NCBI GenBank assembly: GCA_018700255.1
Contig: JABISU010000065.1
Location: 1-5,090 of the forward strand
DNA: 5,090 nt
Direction of reading: 5' to 3'
From: Flavobacteriales bacterium
GTDB lineage: Bacteria; Bacteroidota; Bacteroidia; Flavobacteriales; UA16
The notes beneath the pieces were generated by a model that was not told the origin of the DNA, searched no databases, and saw only the letters and a list, made by a program, of their open reading frames with translations. Shown here in pieces: positions 1 to 5,090 of the stretch. Position numbers and translations under genes: made by a program. Numbering within the stretch: position 1 is the stretch's first letter; the number at the start of each line of letters is the position of its first letter.

Positions 1-1874
1 CACGTGAAATCGTAGATAAATATCACGTTGAAATGCAAGGAGCGTTTAAGGGGTTGGATATCAGTTTCGATCACTATAGCAGAACTTCCAGTGAAAAACA
101 TCACAAGGTGGCCCAGGATTTTTTCCTGCAGCTTCTGGAGAATGATAGTTTTGAAGTTAAGACTCAGGAGCAGTATTACGACGAGGAAGCTGATCAGTTT
201 TTAGCCGATAGATATATTACTGGTACGTGTCCTAAATGTCATGCGGACGGGGCCTATGGAGATCAGTGCGAGAAATGTGGGTCAACTCTTTCGCCTACAG
301 AATTAATAAATCCCAAGTCGACTCTTAGCGGTGCCAAACCGGTTTTGAAGCCTACTACGCTTTGGTATTTACCTATGGGAAGGCATGAGGAGTGGTTAAA
401 GGATTATATCGAGAATGGGATGCTTAACGGCAAGGCCCATCATGATGCTAAGGCTTGGAAAAGTCATGTTGTAGGCCAATGTAAAAGTTGGATAGACGGC
501 GGATTGCAAAGTAGAGCGATGACTCGCGATTTAAAGTGGGGGGTGCCAGTTCCTGTAGAAGGGGCTGATGGGAAGGTCCTCTACGTTTGGCTTGATGCAC
601 CAGTCGGATATATTACAGCTACGATGGAGTGGGCTGAGAAGAATGGGCAAGATTGGCGCGACTGGTGGCAGAATGAGGACACCGAATTACTGCACTTTAT
701 CGGAAAGGATAACATTGTATTTCACTGTATCATATTTCCGATTTTACTTAAGCAACACGGAGACTTTATTTTACCTCACCATGTACCTGCGAATGAGTTT
801 ATGAATCTTGAAGGCGATAAAATTTCAACTTCTAGAAATTGGGCTGTGTGGGTTAGTGAATTCTTGGAAAACAATCCATCTGGAAGCGATCCAATGCGTT
901 ATGTTCTGACTTCTATCATGCCCGAGCAGCGCGACAGTGAATTTACCTGGAGTGATTACCGGGATAGGATAAATAACGAATTGGCTGATGTACTTGGAAA
1001 TTTCGTGAATCGTGTCCTCGTACTTACTCGCAAGTACTACGAAGGTGTTGTCCCTGTCGCTCCAGAAGAAGCTGTATTAACGGATGTCGACAAGTCGCTT
1101 ATTAAAGTGCTTGAAGGAGCTGGCGAGAGAATCGGTGATTTGATTTTACGACACCGATACCGCGAAGCCCAGCTCGAAGCTATGAACGTAGCCCGGCGTG
1201 GAAATAAATACCTCACAGAGGAGGAGCCGTGGAAACTTCAAAAAACTGATCCCGAAAGAGTAAGGACTATCATGCATTTAGCCTGTCAAGTGGTAGGAAA
1301 CTTAGGAATCGTACTAGAACCTTTCCTTCCTAGAACAGCTGAGAAAATATCTATCTCTTTCGGAGTAAATGAATCTTCTTGGAAGGATGTCTCCTCTACA
1401 CTTATAAATGACGGTACCTTGTTGGGAGATCTACCAATATTATTTACAAAAATAGACGAAGAAACTGTCAAGGCTGAGAAAGCGAAACTTGGAAACAATG
1501 GAGGAGACTCAGGGGTCTCAGAAAAACATACTATTATGATTCAAAAAGATTTAACTACTTTCGATAACTTTTCAGCGATGGACCTTAGAGTGGCTACAGT
1601 AACTGAGTGTGTGGCTGTAAAAAAGACGAAGAAGCTTTTAGAACTTACTGTAGATACAGGGCTAGATATTAGAACTGTAGTTTCTGGAATCGCTGAGCAT
1701 TTCACACCTGAGGATGTTATAGGGCGTAAGGTGGTGCTTTTAGCGAACCTTGAGCCCCGCAAAATAAAAGGGGTGGAGAGCTGGGGGATGGTTCTTATGG
1801 CTTCTACTAATGATGGTGGACTGAGGTTCATTACTCCAGAAGAAGGTGTAACACCTGGAGATGTGATACAGTGA
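1..1874 (+). CDS. metG: Methionyl-tRNA synthetase, 5' end cut by window edge
   Basis: Charges tRNA-Met with methionine in the cytoplasm (class I aminoacyl-tRNA synthetase). The reading frame is open from base 3, so the ATG at 33 is internal; about 70 N-terminal residues, including the HIGH motif, lie outside by comparison with the E. coli enzyme. Counting from that ATG, a CxxC-x9-CxxC zinc knuckle lies at residues 66-82, the core motif YVWLDAPVGY at 184-193, HFIGKDN at 221-227, and the KMSKS loop as KISTS at 263-267, followed by RNWAVW. The helical anticodon-binding domain follows (roughly 290-450); N326 and W400 align with E. coli N391 and W461, which read the anticodon. A short linker (about 485-505) leads to a C-terminal EMAPII/Trbp111-like tRNA-binding OB domain (about 506-613) with DLRVATV and SGIAEHF. 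The gene ends in TGA. It is convergent with the next gene and shows no sign of disruption. Confidence 0.97.
   Translation, partial: REIVDKYHVEMQGAFKGLDISFDHYSRTSSEKHHKVAQDFFLQLLENDSFEVKTQEQYYDEEADQFLADRYITGTCPKCHADGAYGDQCEKCGSTLSPTELINPKSTLSGAKPVLKPTTLWYLPMGRHEEWLKDYIENGMLNGKAHHDAKAWKSHVVGQCKSWIDGGLQSRAMTRDLKWGVPVPVEGADGKVLYVWLDAPVGYITATMEWAEKNGQDWRDWWQNEDTELLHFIGKDNIVFHCIIFPILLKQHGDFILPHHVPANEFMNLEGDKISTSRNWAVWVSEFLENNPSGSDPMRYVLTSIMPEQRDSEFTWSDYRDRINNELADVLGNFVNRVLVLTRKYYEGVVPVAPEEAVLTDVDKSLIKVLEGAGERIGDLILRHRYREAQLEAMNVARRGNKYLTEEEPWKLQKTDPERVRTIMHLACQVVGNLGIVLEPFLPRTAEKISISFGVNESSWKDVSSTLINDGTLLGDLPILFTKIDEETVKAEKAKLGNNGGDSGVSEKHTIMIQKDLTTFDNFSAMDLRVATVTECVAVKKTKKLLELTVDTGLDIRTVVSGIAEHFTPEDVIGRKVVLLANLEPRKIKGVESWGMVLMASTNDGGLRFITPEEGVTPGDVIQ
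228..281 (+). other. Zinc-knuckle segment of MetRS
   Basis: Codes for CPKC and CEKCG separated by nine residues, the zinc-binding knuckle in the connective-peptide region of MetRS. All four cysteines are present, so metal binding should be intact. In E. coli MetRS the equivalent is CPKC...CEVC. Confidence 0.85.
819..833 (+). other. KMSKS-equivalent loop (KISTS) of MetRS
   Basis: Codes for K-I-S-T-S, the ATP-binding mobile loop of class I synthetases. The second lysine of KMSKS is replaced by threonine, and RNWAVW follows. From memory, this form is usual for Bacteroidota and archaeal-like MetRS, so it marks lineage and does not indicate a defect. Confidence 0.8.
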
Positions 1875-1943
1875 AATACCAAGTTCTCGTTTAAAGATAA
1901 ATATAGTATGTCTTATAGCTGCTATCTGCTTTTTGCTTAGCTC
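1875..1943. other. Convergent intergenic region, possible weak bidirectional terminator
   Basis: This 69-bp AT-rich gap lies between the 3' ends of metG and the T9SS-cargo gene. An exact inverted repeat ATAGC-T-GCTAT sits at 1915-1925, with a one-base centre, so a real hairpin would have a shorter stem. An overlapping imperfect hairpin spans 1921-1941: GCTA pairs with TAGC, GC with GC, around a TTTTT loop. A longer-range pair, ATAGTAT (1903-1909) and ATACTAT (1952-1958), reaches into the end of the minus-strand gene. None has the GC-rich stem plus T tract of a strong intrinsic terminator, so the terminator role is only a guess from position. Confidence 0.3.
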
Positions 1944-2186
1944 TTACTTAGATACTATGAAAGACTGACGGACAAGTCCTCGTTCTGTCTCAACTGTAAT
2001 AAGGTAAGTGCCGTTTGACAAGCCTGAAACATCTATCTCAGATTTAGAAAGAGTAAACTCCATCATCTTCTGACCTGATATAGAATAAATCTCACAGAGG
2101 TTATTACTTAAAGCTAAGTCTCCGTCTAAAGAAACTGTAATCGTAGATGAAGTAGGGCTTGGGAAAACATCTAGGTTATGAGAAAA
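1944..2186 (-). other. T9SS type A C-terminal sorting domain
   Basis: Residues ~335-414 of the secreted protein. The order of motifs fits the family: VFPSP (usually VYPNP), then a short beta strand TITVSL, IYSISGQKMM, IDVSGLSNGTYLITV, and a basic-hydrophobic end RQSFIVSK. In known T9SS cargo this domain directs outer-membrane passage and is removed on attachment by the PorU sortase. Asn to Ser in the PNP position is a mild variant. Confidence 0.9.
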
Positions 2187-3188
2187 GACAATGTCTTCAA
2201 CTCCCGTAACTACATCAACGCTTATTGTAGAAACTGCTCCTACACAACCTGAAGCAGAAGAAGCTGCAACAGATAAAACGCCATCAGTAATATCTCCATC
2301 CCACTCCACAGTTACAAATGAGGTCCCTTGACCTGAAAGAATAGTCCCTCCTGTTATAGTCCAATCGAATGAAGCCGCATCAGCGCTACAAGAATATGAC
2401 CACTCAGACACTCCTTCTCCTACCACAACAGAATCATCCCCTTCAATTACTCCGGCTGAAGGTCCGTATTCACAATCGTCATTTGTCCAAGCACTCTCAT
2501 CGTAGTTACATGCTTCAGCGTCCATACACTGAGTAGGCGCATATAATATGGGACGAAGAATTCTTAAGTCTGGAGATTGAATTCCCATGGGAAATATCTG
2601 AAAGTAGATAGTTCCTGAGATAGTTCCTGAAGTCGTAAGTTGGCCTATAAGAACCTTCAAATCATCTCCTGCAAAACCAGCATTATCAGCCCCTAAACCA
2701 GGGAAAAAAGTAGCCCAACCATTACCAACAGGGGTATTCGCAATAACATTATCACCTGCCTCAAAAGCTACGAAAGCATCGTAAATCGGATCAGCTAAAG
2801 AAAGTAGTTCCATAGGTTCTAAAGAATTATCAACACCTATAGTTAACCAACTATCATATTCCAATTCAGGAAAAGCAGTAAAAAACGCGGGGTTAATAGC
2901 ATTAGCAAACGTCTCACTTGCCTCTGGATGTTGGTACCACGCTGGAGAAGATGTTGACTCCATTATCCACGGATATTCATCACTCCCTGTGCAAGCTGAT
3001 AGGTAGTCGTCAGCATGTAGCATATGAATATACATCCTCCATGTGGTCATTCCAGCTAGTTCACCTTCTGTATGTACCGCGTATTCTTCGAGCCCTACCC
3101 AATATTCATCTGGGCCTTGTGCGCTCATTGTGGTGAACGACACCAGAGAAATCGCTAGAAATAAAAACCCTCCTAAAATCTTCTTCAT
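1944..3188 (-). CDS. Secreted protein with T9SS type A sorting domain, N-terminal domain of unknown function
   Basis: 414-residue exported protein. A signal peptide is clear: MKK, a hydrophobic stretch from about 6 to 20, and probable cleavage in MSA-Q near residue 23. Residues ~25-215 form a domain I cannot assign; it contains HTEGELAGMTTWRMYIHML, two YDSW/GWATFFPG-like aromatic segments and GFAGDDLKVLIGQ. I believe similar segments occur in secreted proteins of marine Flavobacteriales, but I know of no function. Residues 221-241 carry one copy of the acidic, cysteine-bearing C-x-D-x-x-A-C-N-Y-D motif. An Ig/PKD-like domain follows (about 246-327; FDWTITGG, VTVEWDG, cysteines 267 and 315). 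Residues ~335-414 are a T9SS type A sorting domain: LDVFPSPTSSTITV, IYSISGQ, LSNGTYLITVE, QSFIVSK. The protein is therefore expected to cross the outer membrane through T9SS and be anchored or released. An in-frame TAA directly precedes the ATG, fixing the start; no Shine-Dalgarno is visible. It is the last gene of the putative operon, 13 bp after the barrel gene. Confidence 0.9.
   Translation of the reverse strand: MKKILGGFLFLAISLVSFTTMSAQGPDEYWVGLEEYAVHTEGELAGMTTWRMYIHMLHADDYLSACTGSDEYPWIMESTSSPAWYQHPEASETFANAINPAFFTAFPELEYDSWLTIGVDNSLEPMELLSLADPIYDAFVAFEAGDNVIANTPVGNGWATFFPGLGADNAGFAGDDLKVLIGQLTTSGTISGTIYFQIFPMGIQSPDLRILRPILYAPTQCMDAEACNYDESAWTNDDCEYGPSAGVIEGDDSVVVGEGVSEWSYSCSADAASFDWTITGGTILSGQGTSFVTVEWDGDITDGVLSVAASSASGCVGAVSTISVDVVTGVEDIVFSHNLDVFPSPTSSTITVSLDGDLALSNNLCEIYSISGQKMMEFTLSKSEIDVSGLSNGTYLITVETERGLVRQSFIVSK
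2466..2528 (-). other. Single C-x-D-x-x-A-C-N-Y-D motif
   Basis: Residues 221-241 read CMDAEACNYD, then ESAWTNDD, then CEY. This matches a motif common in large secreted Bacteroidota proteins, usually like CTDPTACNYDPSATxDDGSCxY and often in tandem. Here there is one copy, and NDDC replaces the usual DDGSC. Its acidic residues suggest cation binding, but that is inference. It forms the hinge between the unassigned N-terminal domain and the Ig/PKD-like domain. Confidence 0.7.
2606..2629. repeat. Two perfect 12-bp tandem copies coding SGTI-SGTI
   Basis: The unit AGATAGTTCCTG occurs twice head to tail (2606-2617 and 2618-2629) inside the T9SS-cargo gene. It is in frame and gives SGTISGTI at residues 187-194. 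Copy-number change would add or remove four residues without a frameshift. Confidence 0.85.
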
Positions 3189-3201
3189 TTAATTCTATAT
3201 T

Positions 3202-3771
3202 TTACCAACCAAATCCTAAATTCACGCCAAATCTAACTCCCATACCTTCTCCTTCAGGAAAAAGCGCCTCATCTAATTCTGACATAGTATCATCAAACCA
3301 CTCTGTACTTACACTTTTAAACTGAGGACCAAAAAACATGTCAATCATCAAGCCGTCACCATACCATTGGTATCCAAGTACAGCTGCAGCTCCTATGGCA
3401 TTTTTATTGTACCATTCATCTCCATCAACATCCCATTTAACAGTTCTATAACGAGCAAGAGCTGCAATATAAAAGCCTTCACAAGAATTGCCTCCTGGAT
3501 AGAATCTGAATTCCGGAATCACAATAAATCCTGAACGCTTTGATGTATGAGTTTCCGTTGAAGTAGAATCGGTAGCTGATCCTGATCCTGTAAGAATTCC
3601 TGCCGACATTTGTACAGAAATCTGGTCTGTTAATGCGTGTTCATACCCGAATTGGTATTGACCTGCAATAAAACCGAAGGGATTTGCTTTTACAACTTGT
3701 CCTGGCCCATTAGATTGAGCTGACAAAGAGGTTGCACATAAAAATAGCGCAATTATAATTGTATTTTTCAT
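3202..3771 (-). CDS. Small outer-membrane beta-barrel protein, DUF3575-like
   Basis: 189-residue protein with a clear signal peptide (MKNTIIIALFLCATSLSA, cleavage before Q19). The mature part has alternating hydrophobic/aromatic strands typical of an eight-strand-type barrel: KANPFGFIAGQYQFGYEHAL, GFIVIPEFRFYPGG, GFYIAALARYRTVKWD, GAAAVLGYQWYGDGLMIDMFFGPQ. It ends in GVRFGVNLGFGW, a C-terminal aromatic residue of the kind recognised in outer-membrane barrel assembly. The pattern resembles DUF3575 and related OmpW/OmpA-barrel-like proteins of Bacteroidota; the exact family and role are uncertain. Ser/Thr-rich residues 62-79 and an acidic stretch at 158-175 look like surface loops. Cys12 is not in a lipobox, so it is not a lipoprotein. 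The gene is in the same frame as the receptor gene upstream: receptor TAA, CCC, a second TAA, then TTA AAC AAC before this ATG. The start is bounded by that second stop; no Shine-Dalgarno is seen. Confidence 0.85.
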   Translation of the reverse strand: MKNTIIIALFLCATSLSAQSNGPGQVVKANPFGFIAGQYQFGYEHALTDQISVQMSAGILTGSGSATDSTSTETHTSKRSGFIVIPEFRFYPGGNSCEGFYIAALARYRTVKWDVDGDEWYNKNAIGAAAVLGYQWYGDGLMIDMFFGPQFKSVSTEWFDDTMSELDEALFPEGEGMGVRFGVNLGFGW

Positions 3772-3786
3772 GTTGTTTAATTAGGG

Positions 3787-5090
3787 TTAGAATCCTATTT
3801 TCATTGAGAAAGATACAGTACGACCATATGACCAATATCCTTCTAGTTTTCCGTTTTCAACAGTACCCTGTTCCTTAACGCCGGTTTGAGGGTTTGTAAT
3901 CCACGTTTCATCTGCCTCATTCATATATATCGTATTCAGTGCATTCTGAACATTCAAGCCCAATCTAACATCAAGTCCACGAGCTCTAGTATTCCAGCTA
4001 AGATTAGCATCTAGGTATCCATAATCCTCCAATTGCACAGGCTGAATTCCGATTCTAGACTCATCATCCCTGTCCTGATCTATCTCAAATTGAGCATATA
4101 AATTCATGTTGTAAACATAACTTGCTCCAATTCGGAAGTTCTTCGGAAGTTCCATTCGAGCTTGTAAACCAAACTGAGTTTGTGGCGCATCACTGACCTT
4201 TAATCCCGCAGAATAGATATGCATAGAGTCAATAACCTCGTTTGTGTTCTCATCTAAAATCTCTGCATCTACATCGTTATCCCATCTCCAATCCCCTATG
4301 CTCACAAGACCTCCAATCTCGAGAGACGGAAGTGGTTTAGTACGGAACTCAAATTCAATTCCATCGTGAGTCTCGATAAGACCCCTTACGAAAGCCCTAT
4401 ACTCAGTTCCATCAGGCCTAAGTAGAGGGCCTGACATAATAGACTTATCCTTCCACTTCGTGTGGTACACATTAATATCTAATGAGGCTTTCGGAAAGCG
4501 GACTCTATACCCTATCTCAAGAGCTTCAACTTTTTCATTGACTAGATTCTCATTAGAAAGCACGTTTTGGTAATTCGGAAAAACATTCCTAATAAAAGGC
4601 GCACGTGAGTATACTCCAGCATTTAGGTAAATGTGATTAGTCTCTGTAATCGCATAAGAACCTCCCAACTTAGCATTGTAACCAGGAGAACTTGCTTTTT
4701 CGCTGAGAACCCCATACATAAACTGCTCTGTAGTCACGTACTCATCTGTTTCCTCGTTGTACTCAGTAACCTCCTGAACACCGGTCTCATCATAGCGGAA
4801 GTAAGTATATGGATCCTCACGGCGATATCCAGTATAAGAGCCTGTTGCTGCTAGGAATGCTGAGATTTTATCTGTATTGTACTCCAGCTGCGTAAAGAAC
4901 CCTGCGTACTTAACATAGCCTGTATTGTCGTAATCCACCTTATCCCCCTCTGTCGCCATAAGCTGATACTCTGGGTTGATGCCATATCCTGTTGCCGTTG
5001 AGAATGACTGCATATAGAAATCTCCACCCATTAAATTTGAGGTACGAGTGAAGTGCTTCCCTTCATAGTAACGCATATCCACTCCTGCAA
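3787..5090 (-). CDS. TonB-dependent outer-membrane receptor, C-terminal half
   Basis: Outer-membrane beta-barrel that would import a ligand using energy from TonB/ExbBD. The frame is open to the window edge: the codons before GTG at 5082 read Ala-Gly, so that GTG is internal Val and the gene continues upstream. The visible 434 residues match the C-terminal half of a receptor that is usually 700-1000 residues; the plug domain and TonB box lie outside. Numbering from that GTG, recognisable barrel segments are DMRYYEGKHF (2-11), NHIYLNAGVYSRAPF (149-163), NENLVNEKVEALEIGYRVRF (177-196), LDINVYHTKWKDKS (201-214), GIEFEFRTKPLPSLEIGGLVS (241-261), LSWNTRARGLDVRLGLNVQNALNTIY (361-386) and a terminal GRTVSFSMKIGF, with the expected C-terminal Phe. 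The ligand cannot be told from this half. No SusD partner follows, so a SusC/D glycan system is not supported. It is the first visible gene of a three-gene minus-strand run, 15 bp before the barrel gene. Confidence 0.93.
   Translation of the reverse strand, partial: AGVDMRYYEGKHFTRTSNLMGGDFYMQSFSTATGYGINPEYQLMATEGDKVDYDNTGYVKYAGFFTQLEYNTDKISAFLAATGSYTGYRREDPYTYFRYDETGVQEVTEYNEETDEYVTTEQFMYGVLSEKASSPGYNAKLGGSYAITETNHIYLNAGVYSRAPFIRNVFPNYQNVLSNENLVNEKVEALEIGYRVRFPKASLDINVYHTKWKDKSIMSGPLLRPDGTEYRAFVRGLIETHDGIEFEFRTKPLPSLEIGGLVSIGDWRWDNDVDAEILDENTNEVIDSMHIYSAGLKVSDAPQTQFGLQARMELPKNFRIGASYVYNMNLYAQFEIDQDRDDESRIGIQPVQLEDYGYLDANLSWNTRARGLDVRLGLNVQNALNTIYMNEADETWITNPQTGVKEQGTVENGKLEGYWSYGRTVSFSMKIGF
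4131..4152. repeat. Two perfect 11-bp tandem copies inside the receptor gene
   Basis: TTCGGAAGTTC occurs at 4131-4141 and again at 4142-4152. On the coding strand it gives ELPKNFR (residues 311-317 counted from 5082). The unit is not a multiple of three, so the two copies are read in different frames, and gain or loss of a copy would shift the frame. The protein reads normally across it here. Confidence 0.85.

Noticed and set aside
33..35. ATG at 33 as the metG start
   Set aside because: Codons from base 3 read REIVDKYHVE, which continues the MetRS alignment upstream, and the HIGH motif would be missing.
819..833. KISTS as a damaged KMSKS loop
   Set aside because: The Thr form followed by RNWAVW is usual in Bacteroidota-type MetRS, and the rest of the enzyme is intact.
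1541..1882. 113-codon open frame antisense to the 3' end of metG
   Set aside because: It lies wholly opposite the conserved tRNA-binding domain, and its product has no recognisable motif or domain; it is a shadow of metG.
3202..3771. Lipoprotein signal at Cys12 of the small barrel protein
   Set aside because: The residues before it (ALFL) do not fit a lipobox, and a normal SA-Q cleavage site follows.
5080..5082. GTG at 5082 as the start of the minus-strand receptor gene
   Set aside because: The frame stays open to the window edge (Ala-Gly before it), and the protein begins in mid-barrel without signal peptide or plug, so the true start lies outside.
1944..5090. SusC/SusD polysaccharide utilisation locus
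   Set aside because: No SusD-like lipoprotein and no glycoside hydrolase is present next to the receptor, so there is no support beyond the receptor itself.

Overview
The window looks like chromosomal DNA of a Bacteroidota bacterium, most likely Flavobacteriales and possibly marine. Four things support this: a type IX secretion (T9SS) C-terminal sorting domain, a TonB-dependent receptor, start codons preceded by A-rich sequence without a clear Shine-Dalgarno motif, and a methionyl-tRNA synthetase with the KISTS-RNWAVW form of the KMSKS loop. The placement rests on recognised motifs, not on a database search.

The plus strand (1-1874) holds the 3' nine-tenths of metG; the first ~70 codons, including the HIGH motif, lie before the window. 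The minus strand holds three genes that read toward metG and are very closely spaced: the C-terminal half of a TonB-dependent outer-membrane receptor (5090-3787, cut by the window edge), a small outer-membrane beta-barrel protein (3771-3202), and a secreted protein with a T9SS type A sorting domain (3188-1944). Gaps of 15 and 13 bp make a single transcript likely. A 69-bp intergenic segment separates the two convergent transcription units; it contains short inverted repeats but no convincing strong terminator.

metG is housekeeping. The three minus-strand genes all encode cell-envelope or exported products: a receptor for an unidentified ligand, a small barrel, and a protein probably exported and anchored by T9SS whose N-terminal ~190 residues I cannot assign to a characterised family. 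This trio is the only part of the window that might be a functional unit of interest. The link between the three is inferred from layout alone. I see no RNA genes, mobile elements, CRISPR arrays or attachment sites, and no gene-free stretch longer than 69 bp.
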